In this document: one piece after another, positions 13,803 to 20,291 of the stretch
Numbering within the stretch: position 1 is the first letter of the stretch
Layout of the letters: each line of letters starts with the position of its first letter
NCBI GenBank assembly: GCA_965653225.1
Contig: CBFGZI010000064.1
Location: forward strand, 1-20,291
Direction of reading: 5' to 3'
Length of the DNA stretch: 20,291 bases
DNA from: JALZDI01 sp965653225
GTDB lineage: Bacteria; Actinomycetota; Actinomycetes; Propionibacteriales; Nocardioidaceae
Position numbers and translations under genes: made by a program
Notes under the pieces: generated by a model
The model's input: the letters and a program-made list of their open reading frames with translations, nothing else
Told to the model about the DNA's origin: nothing
Databases searched by the model: none

Positions 13803-14452
13803 CGGCAGGGCAGGTCGCACCCACGGGCGACCCCCTGCCGGCACGGCGCGCGGTCCCCATCGCCGGGGCCGGCAGGGCCGCCATGCCAGGCGGCACCGCC
13901 GGCCGAACCGGCCCAGCCGACCGCCGGGTCGACCCCGACCCACTCGACCCGGCGGGGCTGGGGCCGCTGCCCGAGCGCGACCTCGACGCGCACGAGCTGC
14001 GCGACCTGGTGGCATCCCTGGCCGCTCGCCCGGACCTGTGGGCACCGCACGTGGCGTTCAGCGACGACGCCCGTCACTACGTCTCGCTGCACCGGGACGG
14101 TCACGTCGACATCTGGGTGCTCTGCTGGACGCCCCAGAACGACACCGGCTGGCACGACCACGACGTGTCCTCCGGCGCGGTCGCGGTGGTCGAGGGCGAG
14201 CTGGTCGAGAGCAACCTCTCGCTCGCCGGTGCGGCCGTGCAGACCATCGTCGGCGCCGGCAACGCCTACTGCTTCGGCCCCGACCACATCCACCGGCTGA
14301 CCGGCCACTCGGCCGGCGCCGTCTCGATCCACGCCTACTCGCCGCCGCTGTGGCGGATGGGCCAGTACGTCGTGGGCGCCGACGGCGTGCTGCGCCGCAC
14401 CTCGGTGTCCTACGCCGACGAGCTGAGGCCGGTCGACCCGGTCGCGGGCTGA
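13799..14452 (+). CDS. Cysteine-dioxygenase-like cupin (thiol dioxygenase family)
   Basis: A 217-residue cupin related to type I cysteine dioxygenase. The iron site is visible as His119 and His121 in TGWHDHDVSSGAVAVVEGEL and His165 in GPDHIHRLTG. Tyr180 in SIHAYSPPL matches the conserved active-site tyrosine (Tyr157 of the rat enzyme). The cysteine that crosslinks to it in animals is absent, as in most bacterial members. The first ~55 residues are Pro/Ala/Gly-rich and look unstructured. The GTG at 13799 is supported by GGGGAG five bases upstream and by a GTGA overlap with the amidohydrolase stop; a later start cannot be excluded. The family adds O2 to thiols such as cysteine or 3-mercaptopropionate. 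The substrate here is unknown, and the tight coupling suggests the two enzymes act in one pathway. Confidence 0.82.
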   Translation: MTAGQVAPTGDPLPARRAVPIAGAGRAAMPGGTAGRTGPADRRVDPDPLDPAGLGPLPERDLDAHELRDLVASLAARPDLWAPHVAFSDDARHYVSLHRDGHVDIWVLCWTPQNDTGWHDHDVSSGAVAVVEGELVESNLSLAGAAVQTIVGAGNAYCFGPDHIHRLTGHSAGAVSIHAYSPPLWRMGQYVVGADGVLRRTSVSYADELRPVDPVAG

Positions 14453-14467
14453 CCCTCGGCCAGACCC

Positions 14468-15073
14468 CTACCAGTGCCCGCGGTGCACCACCTCGGACAG
14501 CGGTCGCCGGCCGCGCCGCAGCGACGGCGAACGCCGGTCCGGCGCGGGATGGCCCACGGTGACCGCCCCGACCGGCGTGTGGTCGCCGGGTACGCCGAAC
14601 GCGTCGCGGAAGGCGCCGACCCGCTCGGCCGGGATGCCGAAGAAGCACGCGCCCAGGCCCTCGTCGACCGCGGTGAGCAGCATCAGCAGCGACGCCATGC
14701 CGGTGTCCACGTGCCAGTACGGCACCGGCCAGCGCGCCTCGTCGCGGTCGGTCCACCCCTTGTCGGGCTCGGCGTACCGGTCGAGGTAGGCGTCCTTGCA
14801 CGCCAGCGCCACCACGACGACGGGTGCGCGGCGCATGCCCTCCAGCCACGGGCTCGGCGCACCGCCGGCCGCCGGGTCGGGGGTGGTCGCGGCCCAGAAC
14901 CGCGCCACGGCGTCGGGCTCGTCGAGCAGCAGGAACGCCCACCCCTGGCTGAACCCCGCGCTCGGGGACCGGACCGCGTTCTCCAGCATCCGGGTGACCG
15001 CGGCCGGGTCCACCGGCTCGTCGGTGTAGCTGCGCACCATCCGCCGGCGGCGTACGACATCGGAGAGCTCCAC
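14468..15073 (-). CDS. Nitroreductase-family FMN oxidoreductase
   Basis: A 201-residue cytosolic protein of the FMN-dependent nitroreductase superfamily, which uses NAD(P)H to reduce nitro, quinone or enal-type compounds. FMN phosphate-binding arginines lie in VVRRRRMVRSY (6-16). SPSAGFSQGW (37-46) is the usual flavin-contacting block, and GLGACFFGIP (139-148) the second conserved segment. The GTG at 15073 gives the conserved ELSDVVRRRRMVR start; a nearby Shine-Dalgarno is weak. It runs against its neighbours, with its 3' end 15 bases from the cupin stop and its 5' end divergent from the M20 amidohydrolase gene. Its position in the hut island may be incidental. The true substrate cannot be inferred. 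Confidence 0.87.
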   Translation of the reverse strand: MELSDVVRRRRMVRSYTDEPVDPAAVTRMLENAVRSPSAGFSQGWAFLLLDEPDAVARFWAATTPDPAAGGAPSPWLEGMRRAPVVVVALACKDAYLDRYAEPDKGWTDRDEARWPVPYWHVDTGMASLLMLLTAVDEGLGACFFGIPAERVGAFRDAFGVPGDHTPVGAVTVGHPAPDRRSPSLRRGRRPLSEVVHRGHW

Positions 15074-15084
15074 GCGCCCACTGT

Positions 15085-15123
15085 GCCAAGCCGGGGGCCA
15101 ACGCGCCGGGGACCCCGGTTGGC
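15085..15123. promoter_or_regulatory. GCCAA/TTGGC repeats in the divergent nitroreductase/M20 amidohydrolase promoter region
   Basis: GCCAA occurs at 15085-15089 and 15097-15101, 12 bases apart, and TTGGC at 15119-15123. The second GCCAA pairs with TTGGC, flanking an inner CCGGG/CCCGG stem (106-110/114-118 of this 15-kb segment), with a CGCG bulge. The 81-base divergent gap probably holds promoters for both genes. The repeats may be an operator. Confidence 0.4.
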
Positions 15124-15154
15124 GCCCGGCGCGCGGACAGGATGGGATGGGCTC

Positions 15155-16426
15155 GTGAGCTTCAGGGCCATGTGGGACGCGATCGCCGACGTCGGACGGA
15201 GCCGCGACACCGGCGGCTACCGGCGGTTCGTGTGGGAGGACGCCGACCTGACCCTGCGCGAGTGGTTCGCCGGCGAGGCGGCACGGCGCGGCCTCGACCT
15301 GCACGTGGACCGCAACGGGAACCAGTGGGCGTGGTGGGGCGACCCCACCGCCGGCGACGCCCTGGTGCTGGGCTCCCACCTCGACTCGGTCCCGGAGGGC
15401 GGTGCGTTCGACGGCCCCCTGGGCGTGCTGTCGGCCTTCGCCGCCGTCGACGCCGTGAGGGAGCGCGGGCTCGAGCCGGACCGCCCGCTGGCGGTGGTCA
15501 ACTTCGTCGACGAGGAGGGGGCGCGGTTCGGCATCGCCTGTGCGGGCTCGCGGCTGCTGACCGGGAGCCTGGCCCCCGACATCGCCCGCTCCCTGCGCGA
15601 CCGCGAGGGGCGCGCGATGGACGAGGTGCTGCGCCGGGCCGGCCGCGACCCCGGGCACCTCGGCCGCGACGACGAGGTGCTGCGCCACGTGGGAACGTTC
15701 GTCGAGCTGCACGTCGAGCAGGGACGCGACCTGGTCGACCGGCGTGCCGCGGTCGGGCTGGGCAGCCAGATCTGGCCGCACGGCCGGTACCGCTTCGACT
15801 TCACCGGCGAGGCCAACCACGCCGGCACGACGGCGATGATGGACCGGCGCGACCCGATGGTCACCTACGCCAACGTCGCGCTCGTCGCCAACCAGGTCGC
15901 CCGCGCGCTCGGCGTACGCGCCACCCATCCACCCGGCTTCCGGTCCGGCTACGAGCAGCGTCGTCCCGGCGAGGCCCGGGCCACGTTCGGGAGGGTCGAG
16001 GTCACGCCCAACGGCACCAACGCCGTGCCCTCGAGCGTGCGCGCGTGGCTGGACGCCCGTGCGGCCGACGAGGCCACCCTGGAGCAGCTCGTACGCACGG
16101 TGCACGAGCAGGCGAAGGCGGTGGCCACGTCCGAGCAGACCGAGGTCGCGATGGAGGCGGAGTCGGTGTCGCCGGCCACGGTCTTCGACCCCGACCTGGC
16201 GAACCGGCTCTCGGCCCGCCTCGGTGACGCGCCGGTGATCCCGACCGGCGCCGGCCACGACGCCGGCGTGCTGTCTCTGGCCGGCATCCCCACCGCGATG
16301 CTGTTCGTGCGCAACCCGACCGGGATCTCGCACTCCCCCGCCGAGCACGCCGAGTGGGACGACTGTGTGGCCGGTGTCGACGCCCTGACCGAGGTGGTCG
16401 CCGAGCTCGCCGGGGGCGACCGGTGA
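15155..16426 (+). CDS. AllC/HyuC-type M20 amidohydrolase, candidate N-formylglutamate deformylase
   Basis: A 423-residue dinuclear-metal hydrolase of the allantoate amidohydrolase / N-carbamoyl-L-amino acid amidohydrolase family. Metal ligands are visible as His75 and Asp86 (GSHLDSVPEGGAFDGPLG), Glu121 (DEEG), His186 (ELHVEQG) and His393 (HSPAE). EANHAGTTAM (219-228) is the dimer-lid substrate motif and TGAGHDAG (364-371) is also typical. The GTG at 15155 is the likely start, after GGATGGGATGG. The gene overlaps hutF by four bases (GTGA), and hutI follows. HutF makes N-formyl-L-glutamate, yet no HutG family gene is present. This enzyme cleaves N-acyl-type bonds to amino acids in its known relatives, so it is the natural candidate for the last hut step. 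Annotation as allantoate hydrolase is the alternative, but no allantoin genes are nearby. Confidence 0.88.
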   Translation: MSFRAMWDAIADVGRSRDTGGYRRFVWEDADLTLREWFAGEAARRGLDLHVDRNGNQWAWWGDPTAGDALVLGSHLDSVPEGGAFDGPLGVLSAFAAVDAVRERGLEPDRPLAVVNFVDEEGARFGIACAGSRLLTGSLAPDIARSLRDREGRAMDEVLRRAGRDPGHLGRDDEVLRHVGTFVELHVEQGRDLVDRRAAVGLGSQIWPHGRYRFDFTGEANHAGTTAMMDRRDPMVTYANVALVANQVARALGVRATHPPGFRSGYEQRRPGEARATFGRVEVTPNGTNAVPSSVRAWLDARAADEATLEQLVRTVHEQAKAVATSEQTEVAMEAESVSPATVFDPDLANRLSARLGDAPVIPTGAGHDAGVLSLAGIPTAMLFVRNPTGISHSPAEHAEWDDCVAGVDALTEVVAELAGGDR

Positions 16427-17757
16427 CGGGCACCGCCACCTCGTACTGGCTGGAGCGCGCCTGGCTCGGGCCGGGCCGGCTCGCCGACAAGGTGCTGCTC
16501 TCCGTCGCCGACGGCCGCATCACCTCCCTCGACACCGACGTGGCCGCGCCGCCGGCACCCGCACACCGGCTGCGCGGGCTGACGCTGCCGGGCCTGGCCA
16601 ACTGCCACAGCCACGCCTTCCACCGCGCGTTGCGCGGTCGCACCCAGACCGAGCGGGGCACCTTCTGGACCTGGCGGGAGCAGATGTACGCCGTCGCCGA
16701 GCGGCTCGACCCCGACTCCTACTTCGACCTTGCCGCCGCGACCTACGCCGAGATGGCGGCGACCGGCGTCACCAGCGTCGGCGAGTTCCACTACCTGCAC
16801 CACGACCCCGACGGCGTGCCGTACGCCGACCCCAACGCGATGGGCGAGGCGCTGATCGCGGCCGCCCGCCAGGCCGGGCTCCGGATCGCGCTGCTCGACG
16901 CCTGCTACCTCTCCAGCGGGTTCGGCGCACCACCCGAGGGGGTGCAGCGCCGGTTCAGCGACGGTGACGCCGACCGCTGGGCCGCCCGGGTCGACGCGCT
17001 CGCCGACAAGCACGCCGACGATGCCGACGTCGTCGTCGGCGCGGCGGTGCACTCGGTGCGGGCGGTCCCGCGCGAGCAGGTCGCGACGGTGGCGGAGTGG
17101 GCGGTCACGCGCGGTGCTCCGCTGCACGCGCACCTGTCCGAGCAGGTGGCCGAGAACGAGGCGTGTCACGAGGCGTACGGGCAGACCCCCGCGACCGTGC
17201 TGTTCGAGGCCGGCGCACTCGGCCCGCGTTCGACCGCCGTGCACGCGACCCACCTGTCCGACTCCGATGTCGCGCTGCTGGGCGGCCAGGGGACCTACGC
17301 GTGCTTCTGCCCGACCACCGAGCGCGACCTCGCCGACGGGATCGGACCGTCGCGTCGTCTGCACGAGGCCGGGTCGGCGCTCACCCTCGGCTCGGACAGC
17401 CATGCGGTGGTCGACCTGTTCGAGGAGATGCGCGCGGTGGAGCTCCACGAGCGGCTGGCCACGCAGCAGCGCGGGCACTGGTCGGCCGACGAGCTGCTCA
17501 CCGCGGCCACCGGCACCGGGCACGCCTCGCTCGGCTTCGGCGAAGCCGGACAGCTGGAGGTCGGCGCCGCGGCCGACCTGGTGACCGTCGACCTGGAGTC
17601 GGCGCGTACGGCGGGCACCGGGTGCGGCGCCGAGTCGGCCGTGTTCGCCGCGTCCGGCGCCGACGTGGTGCACGTGGTCGGCGGAGGCCGCGTCGTCGAC
17701 GCGCCCGGCGTCGGCCGGACGCTGCACCGGACGCTCAGCCGGCTGTGGGAGGACTGA
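16423..17757 (+). CDS. hutF: Formimidoylglutamate deiminase
   Basis: A 444-residue zinc deaminase of the amidohydrolase superfamily that converts N-formimidoyl-L-glutamate to N-formyl-L-glutamate and ammonia. Metal and catalytic motifs are NCHSHAFHRALRGR (His62, His64), VGEFHYLHH (118-126), LHAHLSEQ (His235, His237, Glu240), HATHLSD (His274, His277) and LGSDSHA (Asp325). CPTTERDLADGIGP (296-309) is a HutF hallmark, separating it from guanine or chlorohydrolase relatives. The GTG at 16423 overlaps the preceding stop (GTGA), indicating translational coupling. hutI starts four bases after the stop. The presence of HutF shows that this organism uses the two-step HutF plus deformylase route rather than formiminoglutamase. 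Confidence 0.94.
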   Translation: MTGTATSYWLERAWLGPGRLADKVLLSVADGRITSLDTDVAAPPAPAHRLRGLTLPGLANCHSHAFHRALRGRTQTERGTFWTWREQMYAVAERLDPDSYFDLAAATYAEMAATGVTSVGEFHYLHHDPDGVPYADPNAMGEALIAAARQAGLRIALLDACYLSSGFGAPPEGVQRRFSDGDADRWAARVDALADKHADDADVVVGAAVHSVRAVPREQVATVAEWAVTRGAPLHAHLSEQVAENEACHEAYGQTPATVLFEAGALGPRSTAVHATHLSDSDVALLGGQGTYACFCPTTERDLADGIGPSRRLHEAGSALTLGSDSHAVVDLFEEMRAVELHERLATQQRGHWSADELLTAATGTGHASLGFGEAGQLEVGAAADLVTVDLESARTAGTGCGAESAVFAASGADVVHVVGGGRVVDAPGVGRTLHRTLSRLWED

Positions 17758-17761
17758 GCGC

Positions 17762-18937
17762 GTGACCGCGACCCTGATCGACCGCATCGGCCAGCTGGTC
17801 ACCTGCGACCCGGAGCTGGGCGACGGCTCGCCGCTCGGCGTGGTCACCGACGCCGCGCTGGTCGTGGAGCGCGACCGGGTGGCATGGGCCGGTCCGCGGG
17901 CGGACGCACCGGCCGCCGACACCTCCGTCGAAGCCGGCGGAGCGGCGGTGATCCCGGGCTTCGTCGACTCGCACAGCCACCTGGTGTTCGCCGGCGACCG
18001 GTCGGCCGACTTCGCCGCCCGGATGGAGGGCCGGCCCTACGCCACCGGCGGGATCCAGACCACGGTCGCCGCCACCAGGGCGGCCACCGACGAGCAGCTG
18101 GCCGCGCAGGTCGCGCGTCACCTCGACGAGATGCTGCGCCAGGGCACCACCACGGTCGAGACCAAGAGCGGGTACGGCCTGACCACCCACGACGAGGCCC
18201 GGGCGCTCGCGGTGGCCCGGCAGCTCACCTCCGAGACCACCTTCCTCGGCGCGCACGTGGTGGCGCCGGAGTACGCCGACGACCCGGGCGGCTACGTCGA
18301 CCTGGTCACCGGCCCGATGCTGCACGCGTGCGCACCGCACGCGCGCTGGGTGGACGTGTTCTGCGAGCGCGGAGCGTTCGACGCCGACCAGGCGCGGGCG
18401 GTGCTCGCGGCCGGGCTGGCCGCCGGGCTCGAGGCACGGGTGCACGCCAACCAGCTCGGCCACGGCCCGGGCGTGCTGGTGGCCTGCGAGGTGGGTGCCG
18501 CGGCCGCCGACCACTGCACGTACCTGAGTGACGACGACGTCGTGTCGCTGCGCGACGCCGGTGTGGTGGCGACGCTGCTGCCGGGGGTGGAGTTCTCGAC
18601 GCGCTCGCCGTACCCGGACGCGCGGCGGCTGCTCGAGGCCGGGGTGACGGTGGCGCTGGCGACCGACTGCAACCCGGGCTCGTGCTACTCCTCGTCCATG
18701 CCGCTGTGCGTCGCGCTGGCCGTGCGCGAGATGCGCATGAGCCCGGCCGAGGCGCTCTGGTCGGCCACCGCCGGGGGAGCCGCGGCCCTCCGCCGCGACG
18801 ACGTCGGCCGGCTCGGCCCCGGAGCCCGGGCCGACCTCACCGTGCTCGACGCCCCCTCCTACGTCCACCTCGCCTACCGGCCCGGCGTACCCCTCGTCGC
18901 GTCGGTGTGGCGCGACGGCCGCCCCGTCGTCGGCTGA
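17762..18937 (+). CDS. hutI: Imidazolonepropionase
   Basis: A 391-residue zinc or iron hydrolase that opens 4-imidazolone-5-propionate to N-formimidoyl-L-glutamate, the third hut step. Key motifs are DSHSHLVFAGDRSADFAARM (His71, His73), TTVETKSGYGL (130-140), HANQLGHG (His228), ADHCTYLS (His251) and ATDCNPGSCYSSSMPL (Asp302). These are unambiguous for HutI. The length is slightly below the usual ~405. The GTG at 17762 has GGGAGG nine bases upstream, which overlaps the end of hutF, so the trio M20-hydrolase/hutF/hutI is one tightly coupled operon. A long hairpin follows the stop. Confidence 0.96.
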   Translation: MTATLIDRIGQLVTCDPELGDGSPLGVVTDAALVVERDRVAWAGPRADAPAADTSVEAGGAAVIPGFVDSHSHLVFAGDRSADFAARMEGRPYATGGIQTTVAATRAATDEQLAAQVARHLDEMLRQGTTTVETKSGYGLTTHDEARALAVARQLTSETTFLGAHVVAPEYADDPGGYVDLVTGPMLHACAPHARWVDVFCERGAFDADQARAVLAAGLAAGLEARVHANQLGHGPGVLVACEVGAAAADHCTYLSDDDVVSLRDAGVVATLLPGVEFSTRSPYPDARRLLEAGVTVALATDCNPGSCYSSSMPLCVALAVREMRMSPAEALWSATAGGAAALRRDDVGRLGPGARADLTVLDAPSYVHLAYRPGVPLVASVWRDGRPVVG

Positions 18938-18948
18938 CCCCGCTCGAC

Positions 18949-18999
18949 TGGCGCGAAACGGCTGGGGTCCGGGCCGGCCAACCCGACCAGCACGCGCCA
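18949..18999 (+). terminator. Hairpin after hutI
   Basis: TGGCGCG (18949-18955) pairs with CGCGCCA (18993-18999). Inside, CTGG and GGT can pair with ACC and CCAG with small bulges. It starts 12 bases after the hutI stop and is the best terminator candidate for the operon. The outer arms are the same TGGCGCG word that repeats between hutU and the amidohydrolase gene, so binding by a regulator is the alternative. Confidence 0.45.
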
Positions 19000-19019
19000 C
19001 TCGACGGCACGGGGACCGG

Positions 19020-19035
19020 TGTGACCCAGGTCACG
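19020..19035. promoter_or_regulatory. CRP/GlxR-like site
   Basis: TGTGACCCAGGTCACG matches the TGTGA-N6-TCAC(A/G) pattern of CRP-family sites, in the form described for mycobacterial CRP. The core GTGACC-CA-GGTCAC is a perfect palindrome. It lies about 150 bases before the dnaK start and 83 bases after the hutI stop. Which gene it would control is unclear. Confidence 0.5.
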
Positions 19036-19077
19036 GGAACAAGCCTGCGAGAACCTGCGTTGACCACTATCGAGACA

Positions 19078-19098
19078 GTTGAGTCGAGCACGCTCAGG
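19078..19098. promoter_or_regulatory. HAIR-like HspR operator before dnaK
   Basis: GTTGAGT, seven bases (CGAGCAC), then GCTCAGG. This fits the HAIR element (CTTGAGT-N7-ACTCAAG) with three arm mismatches. HspR bound at HAIR represses the dnaK operon in Streptomyces and mycobacteria. Its place 72 bases before the dnaK start agrees with that role. Confidence 0.7.
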
Positions 19099-19102
19099 TA
19101 AT

Positions 19103-19131
19103 TTGCCTGCGGTCCGTGCCGCGGGTACAAC
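19103..19131 (+). promoter_or_regulatory. Candidate dnaK promoter
   Basis: TTGCCT (19103-19108) and TACAAC (19126-19131) are spaced 17 bases and would start transcription near 19138, leaving a ~30-base leader. The HAIR element ends four bases before the -35 box. An upstream TTGACC (19060-19065) lacks a good -10 partner. Confidence 0.4.
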
Positions 19132-19169
19132 TGTTACGGAATTAAGTCTTCACTCGTGGAGGTACCACA

Positions 19170-20291
19170 ATGGCTCGCGCGGTCGGAATCGACCTCGGCA
19201 CGACGAACTCCGTCGTCGCCGCTCTTGAAGGTGGCGAACCCACCGTCATCTCCAACGCCGAGGGATCGCGCACGACGCCCTCGGTTGTCGCCTTCGCCAA
19301 GAACGGCGAGGTCCTCGTCGGCGAGGTGGCCAAGCGACAGGCCGTGACCAACGTCGACCGCACCATCCGCTCCATCAAGCGTGAGATGGGCACGGACTGG
19401 AAGCGTGAGTTCGACGGCAAGGAGTTCACGGCCCAGCAGATCTCCGCGTTCGTGCTGCAGAAGCTGAAGAGGGACGCCGAGGCCTACCTCGGTGAGCCGG
19501 TCACCGACGCCGTGATCACCGTCCCGGCGTACTTCTCCGACGCCCAGCGCCAGGCGACCAAGGAGGCCGGCGAGATCGCCGGCCTCAACGTCCAGCGCAT
19601 TGTCAACGAGCCCACGGCGGCCGCGCTGGCGTACGGCCTGGAGAAGGAGAACGACCAGACCATCCTGGTGTTCGACCTCGGTGGCGGCACCTTCGACGTG
19701 TCGCTGCTGGAGATCGGCGACGGCGTGGTCGAGGTCAAGGCCACCTCAGGTGACAACCACCTCGGCGGCGACGACTGGGACAACCGGATCGTCGACTGGA
19801 TGGTGACGAAGTTCAAGAACGCCCACGGCGTCGACCTGGGCAAGGACAAGATCGCCCTGCAGCGTCTGCAGGAGGCTGCGGAGAAGGCCAAGATCGAGCT
19901 GTCCAGCACCTCCGAGACCACCATCCACCTGCCCTACATCACCGCCGGCGCCGAGGGCCCGCTGCACTTCGAGGAGAAGCTCAGCCGCAGCGAGTTCCAG
20001 CGGATGACCAGCGACCTGCTCGACCGCACCCGGAAGCCGTTCGAGCAGGTGATGAAGGACGCCAACCTCAAGCTGGACAAGCTCGACCACGTCATCCTGG
20101 TCGGCGGCTCGACCCGCATGCCCGCGGTGGTGGAGCTGGTCAAGGAGCTGACCGGCGGCAAGGAGCCCAACAAGGGCGTCAACCCCGACGAGGTCGTCGC
20201 GGTCGGCGCGACCCTGCAGGCCGGCGTGCTCAAGGGTGAGGTCAATGACGTCCTGCTGCTCGACGTGACCCAGCTGTCGCTGGGCATCGAG
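19170..20291 (+). CDS. dnaK: Chaperone DnaK (Hsp70), N-terminal part, cut by the window end
   Basis: The first 374 residues of the Hsp70 chaperone are present; the ORF is open at the window edge. The ATPase domain is complete in its motifs: GIDLGTTNSVV (phosphate 1), VPAYFSDAQRQATKEAG, NEPTAAALAYG, VFDLGGGTFDVSLLEIG (phosphate 2) and LVGGSTRMPAV (adenosine). DnaK uses ATP to drive binding and release of unfolded proteins in the cytoplasm, with GrpE and DnaJ, whose genes usually follow in actinobacteria and would lie beyond the window. The segment after NRIVDWM lacks the ~25-residue loop of Gram-negative DnaK, normal for Gram-positives. The ATG at 19170 follows GGAGG at seven bases. The interdomain linker reads VLLLDVTQLSLGIE, with Gln at the position that is nearly always Pro. 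Confidence 0.98.
   Translation, partial: MARAVGIDLGTTNSVVAALEGGEPTVISNAEGSRTTPSVVAFAKNGEVLVGEVAKRQAVTNVDRTIRSIKREMGTDWKREFDGKEFTAQQISAFVLQKLKRDAEAYLGEPVTDAVITVPAYFSDAQRQATKEAGEIAGLNVQRIVNEPTAAALAYGLEKENDQTILVFDLGGGTFDVSLLEIGDGVVEVKATSGDNHLGGDDWDNRIVDWMVTKFKNAHGVDLGKDKIALQRLQEAAEKAKIELSSTSETTIHLPYITAGAEGPLHFEEKLSRSEFQRMTSDLLDRTRKPFEQVMKDANLKLDKLDHVILVGGSTRMPAVVELVKELTGGKEPNKGVNPDEVVAVGATLQAGVLKGEVNDVLLLDVTQLSLGIE

Noticed and set aside
14443..14482. CGCGGGC/GCCCGCG inverted repeat between the convergent cupin and nitroreductase genes as a terminator
   Set aside because: The 7-bp stem spans a 26-base loop and overlaps both coding ends. It could help termination but is too weak to annotate.
15155..16426. 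Allantoate amidohydrolase in purine catabolism
   Set aside because: The sequence fits the family, but no allantoinase, ureidoglycolate or other purine genes are present, and the gene is coupled to hutF and hutI.
15949..17922. Minus-strand open frame (657 codons) over the M20/hutF region
   Set aside because: It is antisense to three securely identified hut-island genes.
1..20291. Mobile element or recent horizontal transfer
   Set aside because: No transposase, integrase, attachment-site repeat next to the tRNA or shift in base composition was seen. The tRNA 3' end is not duplicated in the window.

Overview
The window is chromosomal DNA from a high-GC actinobacterium. Supporting signs are pervasive G/C third positions, frequent GTG starts, a ~190-residue Dcd of the Mycobacterium type, an EtfD-like membrane iron-sulfur reductase and a HAIR-like HspR element before dnaK. 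The gene set resembles Nocardioidaceae-type Propionibacteriales, but that placement is an inference. I see no IS element, integrase, phage gene or CRISPR array.

Layout. (1) 1-1487: a hairpin, tRNA-Gly(CCC) on the minus strand, a small membrane-anchored coiled-coil protein, and dcd (dCTP deaminase/dUTPase) ending in a strong hairpin. (2) 1540-3202, minus strand: a three-gene operon of a ribbon-helix-helix regulator, a DUF4097 beta-repeat protein with an 18-residue period, and a 53-residue protein. A perfect 9+9 inverted repeat and extra half-sites lie just before the regulator. (3) 3386-5869, plus strand: a large secreted protein with a duplicated ~165-residue domain and two Calx-beta domains, closed by a UUCG-capped terminator. 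(4) 5963-9047, minus strand: etfD-like reductase followed by xthA.

(5) 9419-18937 is a histidine utilisation (hut) island on the plus strand with one minus-strand insertion. hutH and hutU make imidazolonepropionate from histidine. hutI opens the ring to formiminoglutamate, and hutF deiminates that to N-formylglutamate. No classical hutG is present. Its place is filled by an AllC/HyuC-type M20 amidohydrolase that overlaps hutF by four bases and may be the deformylase. Between hutU and this trio sit an amidohydrolase-2 enzyme, a cysteine-dioxygenase-like cupin that overlaps it by four bases, and a minus-strand nitroreductase. Repeated TGGCGCG motifs lie in several gaps of this island, most strikingly three copies spaced 64 and 32 bp between hutU and the amidohydrolase.

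(6) 18938-20291: a long hairpin after hutI, a CRP/GlxR-like site, a HAIR-like element, and dnaK, which runs off the window end.

The least explained parts are the RHH/DUF4097/small-protein operon with its operator, the duplicated domain of the secreted protein, and the amidohydrolase plus cupin pair inside the hut island.
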